Source: Oikopleura dioica (lineage: Eukaryota > Chordata > Appendicularia > Copelata > Oikopleuridae). Taken from it: a DNA stretch of 64,000 nucleotides. Where the stretch lies: assembly GCA_907165135.1 (NCBI GenBank), contig OU015569.1, positions 8,928,501 through 8,992,500 on the forward strand, written 5' to 3'. Made by a program: the position numbers and the translations under genes. Positions 34,056 to 46,729 of this stretch are shown here, piece by piece; position 1 is the stretch's first letter, and the number at the start of each line of letters is the position of its first letter. The notes under the pieces are model-generated. The model did not search any database. It was not told the origin of the DNA and saw nothing but the letters and a program-made list of their open reading frames with translations.

Positions 34056-35973
34056 CTAGTTGCCCTCAGCAGCAGCAGCGGCGAGTTTGGCTTCACGTTC
34101 TTCCTTTCGCTTTCTCTTTAAGATAATTTTAGTTGTTTTGAAAAAGCAAGATAAATTCTTTTCCACTTCTTTGAGTTTATTTTCGCGCTTTCAGCCTGAT
34201 AAGCTTCAGTTCGCTCCACTCAATGTTAGAAGTTTTGACGGTGATCGCACGTTCTCTAATTTCAAGTTGAACTGACCTTGAGTTTCTGTGGATTGGTTGG
34301 ATAGCTTCGTCTTCGCTTTTGCATTCGGCGCATGTTCTCCTGGATCCTGTCGATGTAGTTACCTCGTTTGTCCTTGCACCAGGGGCCCTATTCGGTTAAC
34401 GCAAAGTAAAACACTGCTTCTGGCTGAAGCGTCAAGTACCTTAGAAACGTAGGATCGAACCCAGTTTGACATAGCATTGTGCATTTTGTTGATTCTGAGG
34501 ATGATCTCTGCTCGTTCCTTGATTTCTTCATCCAAATCACCACCACGGCTTATAGCAGCGTCTTTCATGTCTTCGATGAGGTCTGTTAGATCGTTGCATT
34601 CCTTGAAACATTATTTTCTAAATTCTTGAACAGACAACGAACCTCAGCTGTAGCTTCGTCGACGGAGTAGACATCCATGCCATCACAATTTTCGAGGTAG
34701 AGTTCTTCCAGCATGTCAACGCTTACTGGCCCATCAACCTGAATATTAATGCTCAGAGGACGACTGAGCTCACGTCACAAACCTGCGAGAGTTCGGTATC
34801 AATAAGGTCTCGGGCAACCTGATCGACGACGCCATCATCTTCATCGAGAATGTTGTCTTCGTTTTCTTCAGCGTCGCGTCTGAAATAGGTTAATTAACGT
34901 TCTAATTTTCTTAAATTAGAATGTGCTCTCTCTCTCTTCCTCGTTTCGATAGAAATTTCTCCATGTGGAGCATTATTAGTAATATCCTCGTACGCAGCGG
35001 GATAATGGGCTTACCGATCTCTGTTCTTTCTCTTGTTATGTTTCTTCTGTCGATCACTGCAAACTCGCCGGGCCTTGATGAAGGTCCAGTACATTTTCTT
35101 CTGCTTTTTGAGACAGCGGCATTGGTAGGCCGGCCTAAACACGTTTTGTTACAACCCGGCTGACGGGAAAAAACCTACTTGTCAATGTAGAATTTGCAGA
35201 CTTTGGTCAGATTGTCAACAATTTTCGTCAACCGACCGCCGCGTTCAGGATATTCCCAATCCTTTCTGATGCATTGCTTATTCGATCTTGCAAAGCGATG
35301 CAATTCGGCTGAAATAATACAAATAAGAAATAAGCCTTCAAGTGCTTCTTGACTTGATGTTTTGACTTATGTTCGTTCTCTTGGCTTTTGTTAGTGATAA
35401 AATTGTCTTGCTGTCAGCGCATTCTGCTTTATCGCTGCTCTGCGCTATACACTAGTAAACCTAAGTTAATTTAGACGGGGCCGTTCCGTCTCCAAGTTCA
35501 TAATTATAGAATTAGAAATTGCGAGAGGAAAAATTCGTCGGTCCACTTATGTGATAAATGGCAGTGTGCGAGCAAGCCACGTTTTCACGTTTCGATAAGG
35601 GCACTTGCTGAGTACCTCATCAGCTTTTATCTGTTCTTTGAATGAGGAGCGGAATTCCTCAAAATCTTGGCACGTATTTTAAATCGAGTCTTTAAAAGTG
35701 TCTGTTAGTCAATTTAACTAGCCCAGATTCAAAAATAAAAACATCCAATTTAATCGCTCGTTTTGGCTTTGTGACGATTTTTGTGTTTTCAAACAGCAAG
35801 ATCGACTCATAATTTGTGGCGCACATTCGAAGCCTGCATAACTGCCCTCCTCATCCTTATTTTCACAACGCTGCTTTTGCGTAAAAAATAAGAAGCCGGA
35901 TCTCTTTCTTACCTTCAGTTCTTTTCGGATTGACTCCAATCGCACCGAGCGCCAAAAACGTGCTGAGTTTCAT
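34056..35973 (-). CDS. Secreted, charged, Cys-containing protein of unknown family
   Basis: Read from the ATG at 35973: a signal peptide (MKLSTFLALGAIGVN), a long intron (about 605 nt), then a chain of exons with clean GT-AG borders and matching phases. The mature N-terminal part is basic with spaced cysteines (NKQCIRKDWEYPERGG, TKVCKFYIDK, YQCRCLKKQKKMYW, RRVC). A strongly acidic middle follows (NILDEDDGVVD). A helical region with paired Cys (ENCDGMD, ECNDL) and SNWVRSYVSKGPWCKDKRG comes next, and the tail is very basic and Ala-rich (RKRKEEREAKLAAAAAEGN). The opposite charges of the two halves could make it self-associating or matrix-binding. I do not recognise the family; growth-factor or larvacean house-related origins are possible but unsupported. 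Confidence 0.65.
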
Positions 35974-38900
35974 GATGATATTTCACTAGAATTCAAAGTT
36001 GAGAAACAGTCGTAGACAGATGCCGTCATATTACCTTATTTGATACACGCGTGAGAGGGTCAGCCCTGCGTCGTTGCCAGTTGAATTTCGTTTCAATTCA
36101 CTGTACTTTGGTTTAGAAATGCAGAGCTCAAACAAGAGACATTCTTGTATATTAAACTCTTTCATCAATGTCCCGCACGCAGTGGTAATGAAAACCTCTA
36201 CTACGCTTAGAGTTTTGTTTTTTTTTTCTTATAAAAAAGCGTTGAACAAGAATCGAATTTCGATCACTAAAAAATTCACCAGCAAGAATCTCTCTGCTGA
36301 CTTACTGCGTACGTTTTGATGTTTCTAAGTCGTGTTAATTACTTTTACAAAGCTCTTTTTCAAAACGTTCCACGTTCCAGATATTCTGATATTGGCGCTT
36401 GAAAATATCAATAAGGGTCCCTTCAGAGGGCAATGATTAGAGATGATGTTCATGTGTAGCGGACGATCGCGTAGGAACCGGTGGCGTTTCTAGTACTCTC
36501 CAGTCGCGGAGATCAAAATCACCCCACACACGTCCAAACAAAATGTCCCCAATTCTGATCTTTCGATTGAAATCGCCCATTACCCTATCGCTTCGATTTT
36601 GGGTAATGTGTATTCAAACATACTCAGTGGAAGGAGCGGACGCTTATCGAAAATTAAAATAATTCTTTTCGCTCGTAGTGTTATTTTTAGGAACTGTGCG
36701 CATTGAGATAGGCGGAATCGAATATTTGCATTACGACATTGAATTCGAGCTCCAGGATCTTTGTTTTTTGATCGTCAATCTTCAAAGCAACAGCTTCGGA
36801 ATAACAATCTCCCACTGGATCAAGAACTAGACTAGGGCTCAATCCAAATAAAAAAGCTCAATAGACACTATTCTCCTGAGTCAGACCATCGGTTAGAACG
36901 GTAAGAACTCGTGAAGTTGATTGATTGAACAGCGAACAACTAGCCGCGACAGATCACAATGCTTTGCACCCACAAATTACATACTGTCATGGTGCTTTTC
37001 ACAGCGCGAAAGAGAAAGATGTTTAAAATGGTAATTGGGCTCTGATTTTGGTATTTTCGTGAGACGTCATCCCGGCCAATTAAAATTAGCGCACGCAATT
37101 GTTTGTGCATTCCGCGCGCCACACATTTTGTTAATCTCCTTTGCACCACATGCGTCCTGGGCGAGGATTCGAAAGCCCATCTTGCAATATCTTACAAAAT
37201 GTACCCCTTTGAAGAAAAAAGAAATGGTTGATTACAACTGCCCTCACGACAATTTCAAAAACCGCTTGATTCAATACTATATTTTTATATCTACTGAATT
37301 TGAAAACTATTATCTTTTCTTTTGGCTTATAAATCTACGTAGTTAACCATAAGCAATTGTGACTAGCTGATATATTTTCGTCAAAATGATTCTGGATTCT
37401 GCTCCCGTTAATCCAAGCATTTGTGGTGCCTGTAAATTGAGTCCTTCAAAAAAAGTTCTTCCTCGTAAAATAAGCACAGTTTTAAGAAAAATCTAAAGAG
37501 TGAGCTTCTAAAAAAGACTAAAATAAAAAATACTATTCATCCCTGATGAAGTATCGAAAGATCGAAATTGCAACTTAAAATTTAAGCTTTATCTTAAAAT
37601 TAATATCGAAATATTTTTTTTTAATTTTGGTAAGTTTGAATATTTAGTTTTCGAGTACCTGGAACGATGAATCTATGAAAGCGTAAGTTTCTAAATCTCT
37701 CTGTTTCTAAACCTATGCCTGAAAAGTGCAGTAGCTAGGACGGAAATTGGCGTTGGTGCTGGTGTTGATCTCTCTGAGTGATCGTCTCGATTCCTCTTCT
37801 TTGAGTACTGATTTACTCGATCGTATTCGCTCCGTGCCCCGCTTGCAGCGCTAGAGCGCGAAAACGCGCCGTTTTCATGAAAATGAATTTTTTATGAAGC
37901 GCCAGAGAGCGGCACCTAGCATTCAAAGCTTAGCACAGCTGGATCGGGGTTTTTGATCTTCTGATCTTCATGAATAAGTAGCTCATGCTTTGTAGTAAAC
38001 GTAAGAAACAAGCCGAACATAAAAATGACAAATTTACTCGATTGACGCTCTTTCCAATTGAAGAAATCCAAATTTAGTTTTAATCTGACTGCTCTTAATA
38101 AAATTGAACATTTAACAGAGTATCTGTTATGATCTGAAATAGAATATTTTTGGGTGGCGGGCGCCCAGGTTCACAATCGGTTGGTTCACAATTTTGTGAA
38201 CTTGGTTCACAATTTCGGTCAAAAAAGTGACTCAAATTGACTGAAGGCCCGGTTGTAGAGAAAGTTAATAACTTCAAAAATGAGTTTCTCTATGAAATCA
38301 GGCGCGGAGCGCATACAGACCCCTGATTTCGTACTTTTAAAAAAATTGTGAACCGGGTTCACACAGATTGTGAACCGGGTTCACAATTGTGAATCTGGGC
38401 GCCCTACACCCATATTTTTTGATTGCATTTATTGGAGCTCGATCAATAATGAGAGCAGAAAATTTTCGAAACTTTCGTAAAAAAAATTTTTTTTTTAATT
38501 TTTTCCGTCGATTCGACGATTCCTTCGAGACGATCATTCGGAAAATAATAAAGATATCTAAGCCGTACAGTATTGAGTACTTGAAGATCTTATTTCATGT
38601 ATTTGAGCCTGAAAATGAGCTAGAGCCAGAGAGATTTTCGAGAAAGCAGTTTTTGTTGTTCTTGAAAATTTCTCTAGAATTGACGTTGTTGTCAGAGCAT
38701 TTTTCGGAGTTTTGGTCAGTCTTCGGATTTCGACTGTCCGAAACACGCAAATAACAGGTAGTAAATACTTTAATCTGCGCAAAAAATAATTTCACTTTCA
38801 AGCCCGAAGAAAAACGAGCACAGGCTCATGACTTGGACCAACTCTGAGAGACACGGATGGATTCAATCCGTGTTCCAAGTTCAACAATATCCTGAAAGAG

Positions 38901-39026
38901 GGAGCACTCAAGATCACTGAAACCTGAATAAAATCAATTTCTTACTCTATATTGTGTTATTAGTTTATTGTAGAGCTGAGTCGAATCGTAGAACGGTGGC
39001 AGTGTAGTTTCGATTTGAGCTGAGAT
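35974..39026. other. Gene-poor region with one foldback element
   Basis: About 3 kb without a convincing gene. A plus frame of 121 codons (38389-38754) overlaps the end of the MITE at 38152-38411 and has no supported partner exons. Short frames at 36074 and 37035 look random. A 36-codon frame at about 37385 (MILDSAPVNPSICGACK...) is noted but unsupported. Confidence 0.45.
38152..38411. mobile_element. MITE with 8-bp TSD and GTTCACAAT repeats
   Basis: 260 nt. The terminal inverted repeats pair GGGTGGCGGGCGCCCAGGTT with GGGTGTAGGGCGCCCAGATT. The flanks are ATATTTTT at 38144-38151 and 38412-38419. Inside each end a GTTCACAAT/ATTGTGAAC motif recurs several times in both orientations, a typical subterminal transposase-binding layout. 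No coding capacity. Confidence 0.85.
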
Positions 39027-39311
39027 TTATTCTTCAAGTTTGAAGAAGGAACGAGTTGGTTTAGAAAATTTCTCGAAGCGTAAGTGATGGATATCTAATT
39101 CAAATTCATCTGTTGCGATGGACTTAAGAATTTCCCGGGCTGCCACCACTAGAATGTCTCCCGTTGTGGCCGCCGCATTAGTTAGCTGAGTCGCGATCCA
39201 AAAAGGATGGGGACTGGGAAAGACGTACAGAAGAACGTGGAATGCAAGCTTACACACTTTCAATACGCTTCTTAAACTCGAACTTGAAGACGGTGACGTC
39301 GCTAAACAAGT
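39027..39311 (-). CDS. Candidate terminal exons of an unrecognised gene
   Basis: On the minus strand an upstream frame (VTVFKFEFKKRIESV) can join through a GT-AG intron near 39211-39250 to a downstream frame (PFWIATQLTNAAATTGDILV ... SFFKLEE). The TAA stop overlaps an AATAAA signal. Composition is protein-like, and no competing long plus-strand frame exists. The 5' exons are not found, so this may be the 3' end of a gene whose upstream part I cannot trace, or chance. Confidence 0.3.
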   Translation of the reverse strand, partial: TCLATSPSSSSSLRSVLKVCKLAFHVLLYVFPSPHPFWIATQLTNAAATTGDILVVAAREILKSIATDEFELDIHHLRFEKFSKPTRSFFKLEE

Positions 39312-41276
39312 AGCTAGAAAATGCGAGCCGGCGCGAGACTCAGCTGCAGAGGATTCAAACTGGCTGAATTAGATTTACGCAGTTATGTTTTTGTTACGCG
39401 GAGTAATTGCTCCAAACAATTTAAACTTGACAAAAATAGAAGATTGTTGTTTCTACCGCTTTAATCCCTTGTTTGAGAAATCCTTCTGCAAATTAGTGAG
39501 ATTATGATGCCCTCTATTTACGCGGCAATTAGGAAAGTTGTCGGTAATTAGTGAGCACAGCTTTCGCCAATCAAAACCAGTCATTGTCTTGTCAATTAAC
39601 TTTGTACATTCGAGCGGGCCCCAAACACAGGAAACACGAGTTCCTTGCTAGAAGCTTTTGAGTCGCCCAGTTCAAGTCATAAATCCGAAATAATACTGAG
39701 ATTAATCTGGGCCGATAATATCGGCATTATTTATCAACAAATATGTCTCGGCACCAGCCGCGCGAGTTCTACATTTTCATCATCAATTTACGCGCCAGTC
39801 TTATCACGAAAAGGACTGCCGGAACTCAAAAATCCCAGAAGCGGCCGGCTCCTAGAGAAGATAAGGAGATTATCGCTCCAGTGTCCTTACTGACGCATAT
39901 TTACTCGTAAGAACGCGGGTCAAAACGTGAAGGAGAACCACAGTGAAGCGTTGAATCGATTGTTCGATAGAAAGAGGGATGATATTTTATGACCGCGGGC
40001 GAAATCTCACACTGAGAGTGTGATGGTGCATTTTATCGGTTCAAAGCGTAAAAAATCCGAGTTTGAAGTAAGCAGCTTATAGTTGATGCTTGATGGGGGC
40101 AATTTTGAGCAGTTAACCTTTTTGTACCTAATTTAAATGACCACTGTTTTTTGCTGGCTCAAAACCGAAAAAATCATATTAAAATTATAAGGGCGGGGAT
40201 TTAATGAGCCTGTGAATTGAGTTCCACTTGCTAAGCGATGAAGCAATGCGAATAGAAGCAGCCCAGAAGCTTACACGTGTAGACTAGCATCGCCATCTTA
40301 GCTATGACGGGAATGCCGCAAATAATGCCAGCAGCACGACGAATTCCCTGCATCTTTAAGAGTACAACCGTATATTGCGCCTCTTCTAGCTTCTCGCCGA
40401 GAAATCGTTTTTTTTCCAAAATGGCACGTAAAATTCTTCCTGGAAAAGAAGTAGTCTGCGTCGTGGCATTGTTTCAGGTACGTGGCGTTGTAATTTAGGC
40501 CGCAAAACACTCAGTTCCAGACCCATGCTTACTTTCTGCGGTAATTAATTTGAAAGTTTATTTGAAAACGGCCGCCAGCGAGTCACAGCTGAGAAGACCA
40601 GCATATTCCCCACAATTCACCAATTTGTAAGTGTCGCCTTGGAGTATCCCAAGCCACGTTCTCAATCAAACTTCGTGGAACTGGCACCAGTCGACGCACA
40701 GGAAACGAGTCCCTTTTAAACGCAGGTGCTTACTGCGTCGCCTTGGACAAGATCGAATGCGCCAAAAAAGCATATATGGAGCTGAAGGTGTCGAGCAAAT
40801 TATGCGTCTTGTGGTCAGCGAATTGCCAGCAAGCGCTCTAAGCTGTCAACATCATGTGAGTCTATTTTTTTAATAAGCAAGATGGCCCTTGAGATCTGCT
40901 TCGAATCTCTTTCTGAATTTAGCAGAAAGCAAGTCGCCACGTTGAATGCTTTAGAGCGCGCTTCTTTTATCTCCACAAAGTGAATTTCATACCGCCAAAA
41001 TAGATATCGCAAACGAATTCTGAATTTTCCAAATATCTGCGGCCGGCAATAAACGAGACCTAGATCGACTTAATTATGGAATGGCTGTTGACGGCTGCTA
41101 AAAGAAGCGGCGGATCAGAAGCAGACAAACTTAGATTTTTTAGAAATGCAGGCGGTCAGTAATGACAGCGCGGGTGCCTGAGAACGTGGAATTGTGGCGT
41201 CTCAATCGCAACAGTCCCGCACCAAATTTAGATAACTCTTTCCACGTTCCACAATAATGAATACCTCCCCCTTCAG
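39312..41276. other. Unresolved region with exon-like fragments
   Basis: Several stretches are open in two or three frames on both strands, notably 40231-40510 (minus) and 40421-40860 (plus), with plausible GT and AG sites. They conflict with each other, and no family match decides between them. I therefore leave the interval unassigned; transcript data would be needed to place exons here. Confidence 0.4.
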
Positions 41277-41883
41277 AAACATGCCAAAGCCATGTACAAT
41301 CCAGAACTCGCTTCCATTCATTTCAGCCGTCCAGGAGAAATTGCTGTTACAAACAAAAAGTACGCCGATGACGAAAGCGAATTAATTTTCAAAATTAGCT
41401 TGAGACTCTGTTCCTCCTCTCATCAAATCAGTTTCGCGCTCCTCGGCGCAGGTGCATCAGCATTAAGACCGTTGCCAACATTACCAACTACGAGGCCAAA
41501 TTGACACATGAAATTGCGAGTCTCTCTCGCGAGGACGTGGAAACATTTTTGAGAAAACAAGCAGTGAATTTACTTCTTGTAAGGCTCCAATTATCTTCCC
41601 AATGCGAAAGTCCAACTCGATGAGCGTGACTTTGACAAGCATCAAACTCATGTCAACATTGATTGCCAGATTTTCGCTTTTAAAATCAATTGTCCAGCAG
41701 AATACATTATTTTTGTTTTGGAAGACTTGCTCGGCGAGACAAGGAAGTCCGTGGGCGTTGCTCAATGTCAACATAATCATAGTGATATAAAAAGAAGTCC
41801 CAGCAGGTAAGAGTCATGATTACAATGTAGATTGAAAATTTGAATCAAAATCGTACAGCTCGATAATTGAGAGAAAATCGTAA
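41277..41883 (+). CDS. Candidate exons of an unrecognised plus-strand gene
   Basis: An exon starts after a good acceptor (cctcccccttcag) and reads KHAKAMYNPELASIHFSRPG. A second reads TVANITNYEAKLTHEIASLS and a third HQTHVNIDCQIFAFKINCPA through FVLEDLLGETRKSVGVAQC, ending near a TAA at 41881. The pieces can be joined in frame with introns of about 60-95 nt, but alternative splice choices exist. Composition is convincing for protein, yet no family is recognised and the 5' end is unknown. Confidence 0.35.
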
Positions 41884-44800
41884 CGTTGGAAACAACATGA
41901 AAGCGCCTGAAATGTACAAAGTAAACCCGCAATTACCTACTTCATCGTCATCATGACTGGAGATCATGACGAGTCGTCGACGACTGGCAAACGTCAAGTT
42001 AAAATGATTAAGCGCTGGTCGCTCTATCACTTTCTCACTAACACTTTTGAAGAATCACTCTAAGAAACCTACCTTTCCTCTGATCCACTCTGATAATTAA
42101 TTTTAATCCTGTTTTCTTGATTCTACTGATAGAAACGAATAAATGATTATATGTGATTGTAAATCCTATTTTTCTTTTGAAGACCGTATTCTCATTTCGT
42201 TCACGTTTATTTTTGGTTTGTTAAAAATCTGTTTCCCGGAGCAAAAATGCTACGACAACTGTCCGAACAAGAATTGATGGTCCTTTTCTCAGGATCCATT
42301 TTAGCTCGCTTTGGTTTCAGATTTGAACCGATCTCCAAGTAGTGCTTTGTGTTCCGCCTTCTTTTACTTTAATACGCCGCTCGTTCCAGCACCAGGCGAA
42401 GCTGTAAGGCTCTGAATTGAGATTCATGACTATTTTTTCCTTCTTTTTCAATTATTGCTGCGAGTTATAATTTAAATTTGTGAAGATTTTCTTTTGCTCT
42501 AGTAGCCAGAGTATTTTTATCAGACGATCAAGATGCTCTTGAAAGGCAAAGGACAATAAAACGACCACAAAAAACATCGTGGGAGATAAGGGTGGCCCTC
42601 AAAACATTTGAAGCAAAGTTTCAGTGGAAATGTTTCTGTGGCTTCTGAAACAAAGCTCTTCAATGTTTATCGATCCTTAAAATTCTGTCGTCGCCATCTA
42701 ATTGGCATCCTTAGTACTTCATATTCTCTAGAATTTTACAATACTGAATTAAACTGGTTCAGAGCAAAGCTACCACAGTAATTACCTGTTGAGTAAGGCT
42801 TCTTCTTTTTGCATTTTGAAGAAAGTCGGCGACGGAAATGAACATCTATGAATCGACATTCCAATTCCAGCCAAACCAAAAGTTGCTAAGAAAGAGATTT
42901 ACAAATTGATTCTCTTTGGAAAATGCAAATCTCCAAGAACAAGAAGTTTATTGAAAAACGGGCTAACTCGCTAAACCCGTTAATTATTTTCGAAGTCTCG
43001 ACTTTGGCGTTGACCGCAATTCCTGACTATCGTTTATTTTCAAAACAATGCGTTTCCTTGTCTTTTAAGTTTACAATTGGTTTGACGTGGAAATCTACTA
43101 ACAAAATATTCACTATTTTTAGACAACGCGGATTAATAATAATTGCCCTCGAATTCGAGGTACGCTATTAATGATCCTTTGTCACTTGTCTTCGGAGTTA
43201 ACCTTGTGCTATAAAGATTGAAAGCCTTTGCTTACAAAACATAGATCGGGGGTAAAATAATTTAGAGAGGGCCACGCTCAGTCCTCATATAACTGGAGCG
43301 CTTGTTTGCTTGCCTAGGATCATCCTATTTACGCCGTACACAAGTACAAATAATTAACACTCGACTTCGTCCTTATTCCTACAAAGTAGCTTATTTACTC
43401 CTCGCACTGAAACGTTCCATAAGTGATAAATTTAGTGAACTCGTTATTCACTCACTTCGAAGAAATCGTTTCTCAAATGTTTCTGTTTAGAGCTAATTTA
43501 ATCCTGCTTGATGATTTTATTGCAATAAATTGAGCATTTTGAATGTATTTCCGCTAATTTTGAGACTTCGATTTCTTCCGATAGAGATTTGCTTTCTTGA
43601 AAAAAAAAGAAACTGACTTTCTAAAGAACGTCATCGCTAGTAATACTCTGTTCTGGACTTGAGTTTTATGAGCTGGCCTAAAATTTTTATAATTTGATGT
43701 AAATCACGTGTCTGGTATTCTCTGTCAATCTGCTGCTGTAATTCTGCTCGCGCTGCTTCGTCCATTCGTAATTACGAAGAGGTGGAAATCGTTGAATTCT
43801 CGAGAGGAACGAAGATCGCAGTCTTGGCGAAATTTAGGGGATGTAATGTAGTGGCAAAATTAAATTAATTCGGCGCAGAAAGCGCTCTGCCCCCCGCGGC
43901 TGGACGGCTCATTATCATGCTCGACCATTGTCGTCCTCTCGACGTGGACGCCCTTCAACTGCTCCAATACTGTAGTGCGCTTCTTCTTGAGCCAATCTGT
44001 CTGTGAGCTTCACAAGCAAGGCATACTTTATGTTTATACGTTTTTTTATTCCAGCGTCTTCCGCCTTCTACAACCGACATACAGCAAGTGCGACAATTAA
44101 AAAATCATTTTCCGGCATAATGTTCATTCCCAAGTCCTAACGCATCTACAACGACACCACATTTAATTGCCAGGATGTGGAAGAAAACGATGTTTTTTAG
44201 AAAATGTTTCGTGAATTATTTTTGTGAAATCAGCGAATTTATAAATATTGCTGTTTTGAAAAAGGCAATAAATAGCGTAAAGATCGTGGGAAATCGAGCT
44301 CGAATTTCGTTGAAATAGTATGAGAACGCAGGTAGAACTGGGAAGTGGACAATGGATGGGGCTAACATAACCGTCCCTTTCATTATTTTTTGTTAGTGTT
44401 ATTACAAGTATTTGGAAAGCTTGCACAGTAGCTTCAACCAGAAGATTGCCACGATATCGTTTTCTAAAAAGAACGTCTCGAAATAAATGAATTCAAACGT
44501 TCAGGTGGCGTTGGCGAAACTCGAAAATGGAAATAAAAAACAATGTCGCACTAAGTAAATTCAGGAACATTGTTGGCGTCGATTTTCTAGTATTTAGACT
44601 AACTTAATCAAAATTTACTGCCAACAGTACTGATTCTAGAGCGCACTGGATGTACAAATAGGGTCCATTATCTGACAGAAATAGGGGAAGGATAAATATT
44701 TCGGCAACGTTAGACAACACTTTCGACATTGGTTTATAAACACGTAGCACTGGTGATTTCGCTTTCAGAAACTCAGATTTATGGCTTTTGATTTTCACCG

Positions 44801-45029
44801 TTTTTAAATTGAGAGATAGCTAGCATGAATGAGATTTGCGAAGACAAACAAGTAAGCTCACATACTTTAGTCTAACTCATCAATCTCGAATTCTAGCCAC
44901 AGCTGCTCTGTCTTCAAACTATTCTAGTCAGGAAAGTGATTTATTTCCGATATCATCAGATTCAAAGAGTTGGCCCTGGAGTTTTAGCGTAGCATTTCTC
45001 TTTGATGATTTTTGATCACTTTTGGTAGA
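41884..45029. other. Gene-poor region
   Basis: About 3.1 kb, AT-rich. Only short isolated frames. A possible upstream exon of the ShKT gene (ATG near 44825, MNEICEDKQ, followed by a GTAAGC donor) lies at the end of the interval but its join is not in phase with the next exon I can see. Confidence 0.4.
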
Positions 45030-46729
45030 CACGGCGAGGGCCCATGCCATCGTCTATCACCTAAAGAAAAGGCTCTTTGTCCAAAAACATGTCAGACTTG
45101 CAATGGACCTGGTTGCCAGCCAAGTTTTTCACTTTCAATGCATACAGTATTCTCATTCTTATTTTATTAGCTCTAAGTTTACCGATTTATCTGGACCATC
45201 GTCTATGTCTTACATGAATCGTGCAACGCAGGAATAAGGGAGCTCAAATTGCGTTTAAAACTAAAACGTCATTGCATTAGATTTCTAGGTCGATACCGCA
45301 AATTGTAATTTCAATCACAAATATTAAGGCGCCGGGTAAAAACGATGACCTTGTGGTGACGCCATGTTCCGAGTCGAGTAAAACACGTGTCCTCTTTTAA
45401 TTGAACCCTTTCCGTAACTGGTCCGAACAATTCGCTCGCCAAAGCAGCTGTTACCACTCGTGATCGCTGACGAGTAAAGAGACCCTTAACCAGAGCTCGC
45501 CGTTACGTGCTCGGAAATCTCATTCGGTATCAATTGTTTTTACGCGTTTTGTTTGAAAAACTGAAAAAGGATCAAGTTGTACGATGCGACTTGGAGTTTA
45601 TTTCACCATATTACAATTGTGACTTGCTTGAAGCGAGTGAGCGTTTAAGCTGCAAAAGAACATGTCGTCTGTGCCCGGACCAGGTCGCAACTGTGTCTAT
45701 TGATTATTCCGATAATCCGATGGGCTGGGGCTCACCTAATTACGATTATGAAAGTACTACAAGGAGTTTTGACACAAGCACGACGAGGTATGAAGTAACT
45801 GGATATACCACAGAATATATTGCGACGACTTCCGGGCCACCCAACCTCGAACAGGATTTGGTCAACTCATACTAGCTTGTTCTCAAGATGATCATATTTT
45901 ATAAAAAAAACTGCTAGTTCACCCAGAAATAGAGCACACGTACACAGCAGTCGTCTCCAAAGATAACCGAGTCAGTCAAAACGACGAAAGAGCCAAGCCT
46001 CGTCCCTTCTGAGAATGGAGTCCCGATAATGCCGGTCCAGCCTGGTATCCTTTGGCCGAGTTCTACCGATTCACCATTTTTAATGCCGCTATGGCTTCCT
46101 CTGTGGGTGGTGATTCTCGTCGGTATCGGATCAATTCTTGTAACTTCTATTTGTTGCTGCGCGTGTTTCAGGTAATCTACGCATTTTTTCGCATTAATTG
46201 ATGGCTTATGGATGGTCGTTTGTTCAAAAAACAAGCAGCGAAATATTTTGAGACAAGTTGGAGGGACGTCTACATAAGCATCCTTTAGGATCAATTTTTT
46301 AGGTTCAGAATGTGGCAAATGCGAGTACAACATTATAACGAGGTCAAGAAGCTTCAGAAGCGAGTCAAGAAGGCTGAGAAAGATAAAGAAAACGACAAAG
46401 AAAACGAGAAGAATAAAGAAAGACCAATCGACTCTTCCACAATGCCCGGGTCGCCACCACAGTACTCTGAACGAATGTCGGACATATCAAGCATTCGCAC
46501 GGCTACCACTATTCGTACTGATCGTGAAACGCTGAAGGTTTGTCAACGAAATGTAAATCGAATTAACTTCCTTGGTTGTTAAGGCGTTGTGAAAAACAGT
46601 AAGAGGAGTAACACTTTTTAGAGTGCGAAACGCTCACGGAAGCCCGATTTGAAAGATATTTCGGAAGAAGTGATGGAGGAAGCAGAGCCCCTTAAATCCA
46701 AGGACGTGTCTCCACGGGCGTCATCAACT
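45030..46729 (+). CDS. ShKT-domain single-pass membrane protein (5' end uncertain)
   Basis: An exon after the acceptor ttttggtag reads HGEGPCHRLSPKEKALCPKT, then CQTC, the C-terminal half of a ShKT cysteine module. A second module follows near 45590-45680 (CDLEFISPYYNCD ... CKRTCRLC). ShKT domains are small disulfide folds found in extracellular proteins. A Thr/Ser/Tyr-rich stalk follows, then a membrane helix (PLWLPLWVVILVGIGSILVT) ending in a CCCAC cluster. The cytoplasmic region is Lys/Glu-rich and helical (VKKLQKRVKKAEKDKEN). Introns fall near 45857-45929, 46171-46301 and 46538-46620, all in phase. The 5' end and signal peptide are not resolved, and the 3' end probably continues at 47683. 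Confidence 0.5.

Noticed and set aside
38389-38754. 121-codon plus-strand frame
   Set aside because: It begins inside the MITE at 38152-38411, has no in-frame start outside it and no supported splice partner. Probably chance in AT-rich sequence.
40421-40480. Short plus-strand exon candidate MARKILPGKEVVCVVALFQ with a GTACGT donor
   Set aside because: The opposite strand is also open with its own splice sites here, and no downstream exon joins convincingly. I did not annotate either.
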